From Symbiobacterium sp040797425 (GTDB taxonomy: Bacteria > Bacillota > Sulfobacillia > Symbiobacteriales > Symbiobacteriaceae), in contig NZ_JBFNEH010000069.1 of assembly GCF_040797425.1 (NCBI RefSeq), positions 1 to 12,947 of the forward strand: a stretch of 12,947 nt of DNA. Direction: 5' to 3'. Under the pieces are notes generated by a model that saw nothing but the letters and a program-made list of their open reading frames with translations, had not been told where the DNA came from and did no database searches. This document shows positions 6,429 to 12,924 of this stretch, piece by piece. Position numbers and translations under genes: made by a program. Numbering within the stretch: position 1 is the first letter of the stretch; each line of letters begins with the position of its first letter.

Positions 6429-7106
6429 TCAACCTGCGATCTCGTCGGTGCCGCCCTCCGGGACTCCGGCGTCTTGATCTATGTTGTCATCGGGCTCACC
6501 ATCGTCGCCGTCATCGCCGTCGTCTTCGTCTTCGTCTTCGTCCTCGTCCTCGTCCTCGTCCTCGTCTTCGTTTGCGTCCTCGTCCTCGTCTTCGTCTTCG
6601 TCTTCGTACCCCTCTACGTCCTCGTCATCCTCGTCATCATCGTCATCATCGTCATCATCGTCATCATCGTCGTCATCATCGTCATCGTCTTCGTCTTCAT
6701 CTTCGTCATCTTCTTCTTCGTCGTCCAGATCCTCGTCCGACCACTCCGAGTCGACAGCGGCCATGGCCCAGGGCCAGGGCTCCCACTCCAGCTCCTCGTC
6801 CAGGCTCGCCTCGGCCCGCTGCAGCTCCCACCAGCCATCCTCGTTCCGGGTGATCCGCCAGTGGTACGCCGGGTCGTTCTCGTCCAGGAGGTTGGCCATG
6901 TAGCGCGCCTGGACGAGGTACTTCCCGTCCTCGCCGTCGATGGGGTCCAGGTTCGCGATCCGGAGCGACTGCGTGGTCCTGAGCGCCAGGGTGGTCAGAA
7001 GGGCCTCCTCCAGCGCCTCCTGTTCGTCCAGCTCTTCCGCATAGGCCAGGAACCTGAGCACCGCCCTGCTGGGGCCTGTCAACTTCGGGCCTCTAAAGGG
7101 CTTCAC
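6429..7106 (-). CDS. Unrecognised protein with a ~100-residue Asp/Glu tail
   Basis: I do not recognise the family. The 225-aa product has an N-terminal folded part of about 110 residues: a helical segment (SRAVLRFLAYAEELDEQEALEEALLTTLAL) (given here only as a landmark up to residue ~42), then a strand-rich part with YLVQARYMANLLDEN, AYHWRITRNEDGWWEL and a Trp-rich EWEPWPWAM. From about residue 118 to the end it is almost only Asp and Glu, with one run of about 20 Asp and a single aromatic break VEGYED. The start is GTG 7106, because GAGGAGGGG (7113-7121) lies 6 nt ahead. An upstream ATG (7133) would put that site inside the gene, and the rest of the open frame upstream reads as non-coding. 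The tail suggests binding of cations or basic proteins, or DNA mimicry; this is inference only. Confidence 0.7.
   Translation of the reverse strand: MKPFRGPKLTGPSRAVLRFLAYAEELDEQEALEEALLTTLALRTTQSLRIANLDPIDGEDGKYLVQARYMANLLDENDPAYHWRITRNEDGWWELQRAEASLDEELEWEPWPWAMAAVDSEWSDEDLDDEEEDDEDEDEDDDDDDDDDDDDDDDDDDDEDDEDVEGYEDEDEDEDEDANEDEDEDEDEDEDEDEDDGDDGDDGEPDDNIDQDAGVPEGGTDEIAG
6519..6726. repeat. Imperfect trinucleotide repeat encoding the acidic tail
   Basis: About 210 bp of GTC/TTC/CTC/ATC triplets (minus strand GAC, GAA, GAG, GAT). It includes (GTCTTC)n, (GTCCTC)n and (GTCATCATC)n blocks, interrupted by GTACCCCTCTACGTC. Synonymous mixing of the codons shows it is an old or selected repeat, not a fresh slippage tract. 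Confidence 0.85.
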
Positions 7107-7147
7107 GGCGTACCCCTCCTCGGATGGTCTCATCGTCAGAATTCGGC

Positions 7148-7156
7148 AGGATAACA
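7148..7156 (-). promoter_or_regulatory. Candidate extended -10 promoter of the acidic-tail gene
   Basis: The minus strand reads TGTTATCCT, an extended -10 (TGn + TATCCT) about 42 nt before the GTG start. No convincing -35 is visible at 16-18 nt. Confidence 0.35.
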
Positions 7157-7232
7157 CGGGTTCCTCTCGCATGGCCACCCGTGTGCCGGCTGCCCGTGTC
7201 GCAGACCGGCAGACCAGGTCCGGTGGCACGCA

Positions 7233-7262
7233 CTGGCAGCCCGAGGCGGGACAAGGTATAAT
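7233..7262 (+). promoter_or_regulatory. Promoter of the LuxE-LuxC operon
   Basis: CTGGCA (7233-7238, 4/6 match to TTGACA), an 18-nt spacer, and a perfect TATAAT (7257-7262). It lies about 150 nt before the first gene, leaving a leader of roughly 145 nt with stem-loops. It is the best sigma-A-type promoter in the window. Confidence 0.65.
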
Positions 7263-7343
7263 GGGCACGGCGTCTCGGATGCCCGCGGTAGCAGACACAC
7301 CCGCGTCACCAAAACTGCGTTCACCCTGGTGTGCGTAGTTCTG

Positions 7344-7366
7344 AGGCCGGGCGCAGCGCCCGGCCT
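7344..7366 (+). terminator. Leader hairpin before the LuxE gene (possible attenuator)
   Basis: AGGCCGGGC (7344-7352) and GCCCGGCCT (7358-7366) make a perfect 9-bp GC stem with loop GCAGC, followed by TTCCCTGTTT. It sits inside the leader, 48 nt before the ATG. Upstream, CACACC (7296-7301) and GGTGTG (7328-7333) can form a second stem. The short T-run makes it a weak intrinsic terminator. It could be an attenuator, or an end point for a separate short RNA. Confidence 0.45.
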
Positions 7367-7413
7367 TCCCTGTTTGCGAGCCTTCCGGGAAAGACTGTGA
7401 AGGGGTGCATGCC

Positions 7414-8496
7414 ATGACTGCGACCTGGCCCGACCCACTGGCTGCCCAACTGCTATCCATCTTCAGCGGCGCCCCGTTCGCCTTCAGCGAGCTCGCGCTC
7501 ACCCTCTTCACCCGGCAGTACGAACGGTGCGCCCCGTACCGGCGCTACTGCGACGCCCAGGGAAAGACGCCGGCGACCGTGACGGACTGGCGGGAGATCC
7601 CCCACCTGCCGGTCACCGCTTTCAAGCACGCCCGCATCTACAGCGGCGAGGGCGAGCCGGCGCATTACTTCGAGACCAGCGGCACCACCCAGGGGGCCGA
7701 GCGGCGGGGCCGGCACTACTTCGAGCGCCTGGACCTCTACCGGGCCTGCTCCCGCCCCGTCTTCCGGCGCTTCGTCCTGCCCGACCTGCCCGACGGCGCC
7801 CGCATGCCCATGCTGATGCTGGCCCAGTCGCCCGCGGAGAACCCCCGCTCCTCCCTCTCCTGGTACCTGTCGCAGCAGGCCGAAGCGTTTGCGGCAGAGT
7901 TCGACTGGTACGTCGACAGCCACGGGCTGCGCCTGTCGGCGCTGGAAGCCGCCCTGCGGCAGGCGGAGGGCCCCGTCGCCCTGCTGGGGACCGCCTTCGC
8001 CTTCGTCCACCTGGTGGACAGCGGCCTGCGCGTCCAGCTGCCCCCCGGCTCCCGGGTGATGGAGACCGGCGGGTTCAAGGGGAAGTCGCGGGAGGTCTCC
8101 CGCGACGAACTCTACCGCCTCATCCGGCAGGCGCTGGGCCCCGACGTGATCTGCATCAACCAGTACGGCATGTGCGAGATGTCCTCCAACGGCTACGACC
8201 AGACCCTGGTGAGCGGCTCGCCCCGCAAGGCGGTTCCCGAGTGGGTCCGAATCCGCATGCTCGACCCCGAGACCCTCGCGGAGGTGCCGCCCGGCCAGCC
8301 GGGCATGGTGGCCGTGACCGACCTGGCCAACCTCTACTCCTGCGCCTTCCTGCTGACCCAGGACATTGGCGTACAGTACCCCGACGGCTTCGAGATCCTC
8401 GGCCGGGCGCCGGGGGCGGAGGCCCGGGGCTGCTCCATCGCGATGGACGAGTTCCTGCGGGCCAACCAGCAGTCTTCCGGAGGGGACGGGGCGTGA
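7414..8496 (+). CDS. LuxE-like acyl-protein synthetase (acyl-AMP forming)
   Basis: The 360-aa protein matches the LuxE family, which activates a fatty acid with ATP to acyl-AMP, takes the acyl group on a cysteine and passes it to LuxC for reduction. It contains the adenylate-forming motif ETSGTTQG (residues 87-94) and a second motif near INQYGMCEMSSNGYD, like the YGxxE of acyl-AMP ligases. The C-terminal block GRAPGAEARGCSIAMDEFL has Cys340 where LuxE enzymes carry their acyl-accepting cysteine. The length fits the family. Start ATG 7414 is preferred over GTG 7405 because AAGGGG (7400-7405) is spaced 8 nt before it. It overlaps the LuxC gene by 4 nt, so the two are translationally coupled. 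No luciferase is nearby, and the acyl substrate is unknown. Confidence 0.88.
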   Translation: MTATWPDPLAAQLLSIFSGAPFAFSELALTLFTRQYERCAPYRRYCDAQGKTPATVTDWREIPHLPVTAFKHARIYSGEGEPAHYFETSGTTQGAERRGRHYFERLDLYRACSRPVFRRFVLPDLPDGARMPMLMLAQSPAENPRSSLSWYLSQQAEAFAAEFDWYVDSHGLRLSALEAALRQAEGPVALLGTAFAFVHLVDSGLRVQLPPGSRVMETGGFKGKSREVSRDELYRLIRQALGPDVICINQYGMCEMSSNGYDQTLVSGSPRKAVPEWVRIRMLDPETLAEVPPGQPGMVAVTDLANLYSCAFLLTQDIGVQYPDGFEILGRAPGAEARGCSIAMDEFLRANQQSSGGDGA

Positions 8497-9758
8497 CGAC
8501 GGAGGCGGTGTACGAGAGGCTGGCCGCCGCCCAGCGGGCCCTGGCGCAGCGGCCGGTGGATGCGATCCTCGCCGCCCTGGACCGGGTCTGCCGCCGCTGG
8601 CTCGACCGGTCCGACCCGGTCCGCCGCGAGGCGGAGGCGCGCATCGCGGCGGGGACGGGCCTCGCCCCGGCGATGGTCGCGGAGGGGCTGGACCAGATGA
8701 TCCGGCGGGTCCGGGGGCTGCCGGAGCTGCTGGACGCCGACCTGGGCAGCCGCTGCGCCCTCGACCGGTTCGTCGAGCGGCCGGGCGGCGTCCGCTCGAT
8801 GGCCTTCGGCCCCGGCCTGCTGGTCTGCGTCTTCTCGGGCAACGTGCCGGGCATCCCCGCCTTCGACATCGCGCTTGGGCTGGCGCTCAAGTCCGCCTGC
8901 CTCGTGCGGCCGGCCGCCGGGGAGCCCGACTTCGCCCCCCTCTTCGCCCGCTCGGTCGCGGAGGTCGACCCCGGCCTCGGGGAGTGCCTCCACGTCGCCC
9001 GCTGGGCGCACGACGAAGCAGGCCCCTACCGGAGGGCAGGGGCCGTGCTCGCCTATGGGTCGGACCCGTCCATCGCCGCCATCCGGCGCCTGGTGCCTGA
9101 CGGGGTCCGGTTCGTCGGCCACGGGCACCGGCTCTCGTTCGCCTGCATCGCCGCCCCGGCGGCGACGGCGGAGACGGCCTCCCGCCTGGCCCTGGACGTG
9201 GCGATGTACGACCAGCAGGGCTGCGTCTCGCCGCACATCGCGTTCGTGGAGCGGGGCGGACCGCTCTCGCCGGCGGAGTTCGCCCGGGCCGTGGCGGACG
9301 CCCTGGTGGAACTGCAGGAGCGCATGCCGCGCGGCCGCCTCACGCTGGCGCAGGCGGCCGCCCTGCGCGGCGCCCGGGACGAGGCCGAGTTCACGGCCGA
9401 CGCCTGCTTCCTGAGCACGGGCGACCTGGCGTGGGCGGTCGTGCACCACGAGCAGCCGGCCTTCCGGCCCAGCCCCCTGGGCAGGTTCCTCTACACCTGC
9501 GCCGTGGACCGGCTGGCGGACGTGGCGGATCTGGTCGCCCCCCACGCCGCCCTCCTGCAGACGGTCGCCTTCGCGGGCCCGGACGCGGACCGGCTCGCCC
9601 TGGCCGAGGCCCTGGGCCGGATGGGCGTGACCCGCGTGGCGCAGGTCGGGCGGGTCCAGGAAGTGCACCCGCTCTGGCGGCACGACGGCCGCCCCACCGC
9701 CGGCGACCTGGTGCGGTGGGTGGATGTGGAACCTGTGGTAAGCCCGGGGCTCGGGTAG
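8493..9758 (+). CDS. LuxC-like acyl-CoA/acyl-protein reductase
   Basis: The 421-aa NADPH-dependent reductase of the LuxC family (aldehyde-dehydrogenase fold) would reduce the acyl thioester made by its partner to an aldehyde. Visible motifs are VCVFSGNVPGIPAFDIALG (residues 111-129, the nucleotide/substrate region), the catalytic cysteine Cys244 in MYDQQGCVSPH, and the family's C-terminal PLWRHDGR...LVRWVD. Start GTG 8493 overlaps the LuxE stop (GTGA) and has GGAGGGG (8479-8485) 7 nt ahead. An open frame continues upstream but is antisense-style noise within LuxE. The last 268 bp lie opposite a convergent reading frame. No clear terminator is visible downstream. Confidence 0.88.
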   Translation: MTTEAVYERLAAAQRALAQRPVDAILAALDRVCRRWLDRSDPVRREAEARIAAGTGLAPAMVAEGLDQMIRRVRGLPELLDADLGSRCALDRFVERPGGVRSMAFGPGLLVCVFSGNVPGIPAFDIALGLALKSACLVRPAAGEPDFAPLFARSVAEVDPGLGECLHVARWAHDEAGPYRRAGAVLAYGSDPSIAAIRRLVPDGVRFVGHGHRLSFACIAAPAATAETASRLALDVAMYDQQGCVSPHIAFVERGGPLSPAEFARAVADALVELQERMPRGRLTLAQAAALRGARDEAEFTADACFLSTGDLAWAVVHHEQPAFRPSPLGRFLYTCAVDRLADVADLVAPHAALLQTVAFAGPDADRLALAEALGRMGVTRVAQVGRVQEVHPLWRHDGRPTAGDLVRWVDVEPVVSPGLG

Positions 9759-11050
9759 GCCAGTTCCTGCATCCGCCCGGGCGACCGGCCACGCCGCCCC
9801 GGACAGGCAGCCACCCGCACGGGGAAACCCCAGCCCTTCCAGTCGCGCAGCCGCCGGGCCATGTCCCGCAGCATGCGGTGAATCGCCAACTGGGTCTCAG
9901 GAGACAGTGCGGACGCGTCGACGAGGTCGCGCACGAGGCCGGAGCCCAGTGCGCTCAGGCAGTGGATCTCCCAGAGGGCGCGGACGTCCGCGTCCAGGAG
10001 ATCCACGTACCGCAGGTCGAACGGCTGCACGCCCAGCGCCTTCACGATCTGCCGGCTGCGGCGTCCCACCGCGGAGGCGGGGACCCCGCACGCCGCGGCC
10101 ACGTCCGCCTGCGTGACGGTGCCGTCGCCCAGCACGTACCGCCGGAAGACGTAGAGCACTGCCGCCAGCCAACTCTGAGGGTTGGCCTTCCGCGGCCGGA
10201 GGGCCAGCGCGGCGTCCCACCAGAGCCGCTCGGCCCCGTCGGAGCGGTTTTCGGCGATGCGCGCATCCATGTCGCTGCACGTCCGCACCCAGGAGGCCAC
10301 CTCCCGCCACCAGTCCGGAGCCCCCTCCACCGGCTGGCCATCCCACAGCACGGACAGGCCCGGGGGCGCCTGGATGCGGGTCACGTCCGCCCCGCTGCCC
10401 AGGAGGAACAGGTACCACATGATGCGCGGCCATGCGGTGCGGTAGAGGTCATTCCAGGTGGCCTGCGGGCGCTGCCGCCCGAGCAGCGCCATCTCCACCG
10501 CGAGGGCGTGGCACAGCCCGCCGGCCAGGCCGTCGGCCAGCAGGGCCGTGTGGAGGCCGAAGTGGAAGACGGACTCGGTCGGCAGCAGCCAGGTCATCAC
10601 CACGTTGCCGGGCCGTACGGCGGCCCCCAGCGTTCTGGCGACAAAGGGCAGTTGATCGGGCAGCCGGGTGAGCCTGGCCTCGCGGCGGGCGACCTCCTCC
10701 ACGCGGAAGAATCCCGGCACGGCGCCTTCCGTCCACGCGACCAGGGCGGCGCGCTCGGCCGGTGACAGGGATGGACCCCCCGCCATCTGCAGGGCGAGGT
10801 TGTTCCCGAGCGGAGCCATGAACTCGAAGGCCAGCCAGTCGGCCGCGAGGCGCCAGGTGTCGGGTTCCAGCTCCTCGTGCAGGCCCTCCGGGAAGAAGCG
10901 CGCCAGGCCCAGGCCCACGCCCTCGGCGGCCTCGTCGCTCTGCAGGTAGTCTCTCAGCTTCGATCGCAGCGAGCGGGCCAGACGGTCGGCGCGGGCGGAC
11001 GCCAGCGAGCAGACCTTCCCGTGGCTCGATCCGCGTTGGTCGGTGCTCAT
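9491..11050 (-). CDS. Large helical protein with an internal helix-turn-helix; C-terminus antisense to LuxC
   Basis: I do not recognise the full family. The first ~425 of 519 residues look like a soluble, Trp-rich, mostly helical protein. Residues about 270-340 (AERLWWDAALALRPRKANPQ, SWLAAVLYVFRRYVL, then TQADVAAACGVPASAVGRRSRQIVKAL) resemble the segment found in some Firmicutes proteins where a helical WAAAL..Y block precedes a TFIIB/sigma-like helix-turn-helix; DNA binding is an inference. There is no signal peptide. Start ATG 11050 has AGGGGGTT (11058-11065) 7 nt ahead; an upstream in-frame ATG (11098) has none. From about residue 431 the frame runs antisense to the LuxC gene, with a Ser/Thr/Arg-rich, low-quality composition. 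The biological end may therefore be nearer 9760, with a stop lost by mutation or a frameshift. Confidence 0.7.
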   Translation of the reverse strand: MSTDQRGSSHGKVCSLASARADRLARSLRSKLRDYLQSDEAAEGVGLGLARFFPEGLHEELEPDTWRLAADWLAFEFMAPLGNNLALQMAGGPSLSPAERAALVAWTEGAVPGFFRVEEVARREARLTRLPDQLPFVARTLGAAVRPGNVVMTWLLPTESVFHFGLHTALLADGLAGGLCHALAVEMALLGRQRPQATWNDLYRTAWPRIMWYLFLLGSGADVTRIQAPPGLSVLWDGQPVEGAPDWWREVASWVRTCSDMDARIAENRSDGAERLWWDAALALRPRKANPQSWLAAVLYVFRRYVLGDGTVTQADVAAACGVPASAVGRRSRQIVKALGVQPFDLRYVDLLDADVRALWEIHCLSALGSGLVRDLVDASALSPETQLAIHRMLRDMARRLRDWKGWGFPVRVAACPGRRGRSPGRMQELAYPSPGLTTGSTSTHRTRSPAVGRPSCRQSGCTSWTRPTCATRVTPIRPRASARASRSASGPAKATVCRRAAWGATRSATSASRSTAQV

Positions 11051-11108
11051 GGGCTGGAACCCCCTGGACTGATGCGTGTTCTGGTAAGACTTCAACAACG
11101 CGTGCGGC

Positions 11109-11131
11109 TGACCTGCAGCGCTGGCAGGTCA
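11109..11131. promoter_or_regulatory. 8-7-8 palindrome upstream of the HTH gene
   Basis: TGACCTGC (11109-11116) and GCAGGTCA (11124-11131) are perfect inverted repeats around the 7-nt spacer AGCGCTG, about 60 bp before the ATG at 11050. A minus-strand TTGACC (11127-11132) overlaps it. It looks like a dimeric regulator operator, possibly autoregulatory for the HTH protein. An RNA hairpin is the alternative. Confidence 0.5.
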
Positions 11132-11231
11132 AAACCAGATCGCACCGTACGGGTTGACCCGCTCCGCCGGGTCCGCGAGACGGGCGGCGCCAGACGGTCA
11201 GCGAGCAGGGAGCTCTCGGCGGATCGGGAAG

Positions 11232-11272
11232 AAGGCGGCCCACGGGGTCGGATGGCCCCGCGCGGCCGCCTT
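11232..11272 (-). terminator. Terminator of the truncated surface-protein gene
   Basis: AAGGCGGCC (11232-11240) pairs with GGCCGCCTT (11264-11272), with an inner CGGGG/CCCCG stem, beginning 2 nt after the minus-strand stop. On the minus strand CTTCCC follows. The rest of 11099-11231 shows only the palindrome above. Confidence 0.65.
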
Positions 11273-11274
11273 GC

Positions 11275-12410
11275 TCAGTCTGTGATGGCGCCGCCCTCCG
11301 CGCCGGTTCCACCCCCGGACTGCAGGCGCAGCACCTCCACCCGCCGGACCGCCCGGTTGTTCTCCGGGCGGGTGTCGCCGGCGTAGTCGATCTCGGCGAT
11401 GATCTCCCACACGCCAGCGCCCAGCCCCGGGATGGTACCCGGCTTGAAGGTGCAGCAGGGCAGCTGGTCGATGGTCACCTGCTGCCAGCCTCCGGCCGGG
11501 GCCGGACCGCCCGCCGCCGGCCGCGCCCAGACCCGGAGCGGCACCCGGATCTCGCTGCGGCCCAGGTTGTTCCGGTACCCCAGGTAGATGCCCACCTGGA
11601 ACGGCTGGTCGGCCTCGACCTCCTGCGGCACAGCGAGCTCCACCACCGACGGGTCGTCCACGGGCGGTTCTGGCTCGGGCTCAGGCTCCCCCTCCTTTTC
11701 GCCGGTCAGCTCCGGGCCGGTGTAGGGCACGATCAGCACGTTGTTGGCCAGTCCGCCGTCCGGGCCGGGCTGGCCCTCCCGCTCGACGACCTCGGCGACC
11801 GCCCCGTGACAGCTCTTCTCCCTCGGCAGCCCCAGCGCCGCCGCCAGGCCCCGGGCGACGGCCAGCGCGCCGTTCTCCGCATGGTCCGCGCCAAGGGCGT
11901 AGACCGTGGGCAGGTCGATCACGCCGACGATCTGCCCCTCTGCCGGATCGCCCTCGGCCAGGCTCACCGTCAGCGGAACCGGGTGGGGCTTCTGAGCGGC
12001 GAGGTTGCCTGGCAGCGGCACATCCCCGAGCGGGCGGACCAGCTGTCCGGCGGCGTCGGTGAGGAACCACTGCACGGCCACCGGGCCCTGGCAGACCGCC
12101 GCGAGGGTGCGGGTGGTCAGCTCCAGCTGCAGCCGCGGCGCCAGCGTCGCCGGCTCGCCGTGCGCGAGCACCAGGGGTTCAGGCTGGTCCAGCCAGCGCA
12201 GATCGTAGGCCTCGCCGGCCCGATAGGCAACCAGCCGGCCTGTGGCCGCGCCGTCCCGCACGTAGTTGACGCCGACCAGCAGCAGCCCGTGGCCGAAGGC
12301 GGGGTCGACCCCGACGCCGGAGACCTGGGAGAAGTTGTAGGGGCCGGTGTTCGGCTCCTCGCCGTCCTTCAGGAGGAACAGCCGGTCCGCCGGAGCCCAT
12401 CCATCAGGCT
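11275..12410 (-). pseudogene. 5'-truncated gene, probable exported/surface protein with C-terminal Ig/CARDB-like domain
   Basis: The open frame reads in as far as about 12410 with credible protein from about ADRLFLLKDGEEPN onward (380 residues), then continues upstream as low-quality sequence through the IS remnant. The first part is an unrecognised strand-rich region with QWFLTDAAGQLV and DLPTVYALGADHAENGA. A linker (EPEPEPEPP) follows, then a C-terminal beta-sandwich: SVVELAVPQEVEADQPFQVG, LRVWARP, WEIIAEIDYAGDTRPENN(RAV)RRVEV, typical of CARDB/Ig-like extracellular domains. The N-terminus, presumably with its signal peptide, is missing, replaced by a different IS21-type element. It is probably not expressed from its own start. 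A terminator remains downstream. The function is unknown. Confidence 0.65.
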
Positions 12411-12820
12411 GGCCGCTTACGGTTGCCGTCGTGGTACGAGAAGTAGGCCCAATCCACCTGCGCTTGCTGGCCAGGGCGGGGCTCGAAGCGCTGCACGGCC
12501 TGTGCGCGCTGAAGCGGCCGGTACCGGGCGACAAAGTCCTTGAGGATGGTTTTTCCACCGGCGTAGCCCTGGGCCCGGATTTCCTCCAGCAGCACGTTGC
12601 AGTTGAACATGCCTTCCCGCAGGCGGGACAGGATGTACTCCTTGTAGGGTTCGAGTTTGGAGGGTTTCTGGGGCCGACGCTTGTAACGGGGATACAATTG
12701 TGCCTTAATATACTTGCTGACCGTCTTGCGGTCGTGGCCCGTGATGCGGGCGATGGCTCGGATGCTGTAACCCTTAGCATACAGCTCCCTGAGGTAGAAC
12801 ATTTCCCTCGCTCCAACCAT
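12404..12820 (-). pseudogene. istA: 5' fragment of a second IS21-type istA
   Basis: 138 aa of an IstA-type transposase remain: HTH (LYAKGYSIRAIARITGHDRKTVSKYI, about residues 13-38), a second N-terminal region (REGMFNCNVLLEEIRAQGYAGGKTIL), and the start of the catalytic core with the first catalytic aspartate in QAQVDWAYFSY. It stops at DGNRKRPA, just after that Asp, so the second Asp and the Glu are absent and it cannot be active. It differs clearly from the istA at the left of the window, so it is a separate element. Start ATG 12820, or ATG 12802, which has a nearer GAGGG; AAGGAGG lies 13 nt before 12820. Confidence 0.85.
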
Positions 12821-12924
12821 GGTGTAGACACCGCCTCCTTGCCAGGGAATTGGTGTCTCACATTCGGTGGGGCGGGGGAATTTTCATTCGGCCCTAGCTC
12901 AAGTTTCACGCGAACAACTCGACA
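12411..12924 (-). mobile_element. Truncated IS21-type element (left ~514 bp)
   Basis: The left tip is placed near 12924 because the minus strand starts TGTCGAGTTGTTCGCG there, followed by AT-richer terminal-type sequence including CCGAATGAAAATTCCCCC and CCGAATGTGAGAC. The element breaks off at about 12411, after codon NRKR of istA, where the gene 11275-12410 resumes. The 23 bases beyond 12924 (to 12947) are unassigned flank. Confidence 0.6.

Noticed and set aside
3897..7154. 1085-codon open frame on the plus strand
   Set aside because: It lies opposite three well-supported minus-strand genes. Its Val/Leu/Gly-rich composition and the poly-Val/Phe/Ile tail across the GTC/TTC repeat are the antisense image of the SLH and acidic-tail genes.
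7279..7338. Leader peptide (19 codons) in the Lux-like leader
   Set aside because: ATG 7279 has no Shine-Dalgarno, and no run of a regulatory amino acid is seen.
7527..8492. Upstream extension of the LuxC frame (to 7527)
   Set aside because: The product is Arg/Pro/Gly-rich antisense-style noise inside LuxE. GTG 8493 with GGAGGGG 7 nt ahead and the GTGA overlap is the coherent start.
8334..9683. 449-codon minus-strand frame opposite LuxC
   Set aside because: Arg/Gly/Glu-rich shadow frame with no motif or ribosome site, opposite a clear enzyme.
9759..9860. Terminator for the Lux-like operon
   Set aside because: Only a 4-bp GGGG-AAA-CCCC hairpin is present downstream, and it lies within the convergent gene's coding region, so I could not support a terminator.
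12404..12909. N-terminal part of the 544-codon minus frame (MKLELGPNENSP...)
   Set aside because: This stretch is an out-of-frame reading of the IS21 IstA fragment and its left end, not the true N-terminus of the surface protein.
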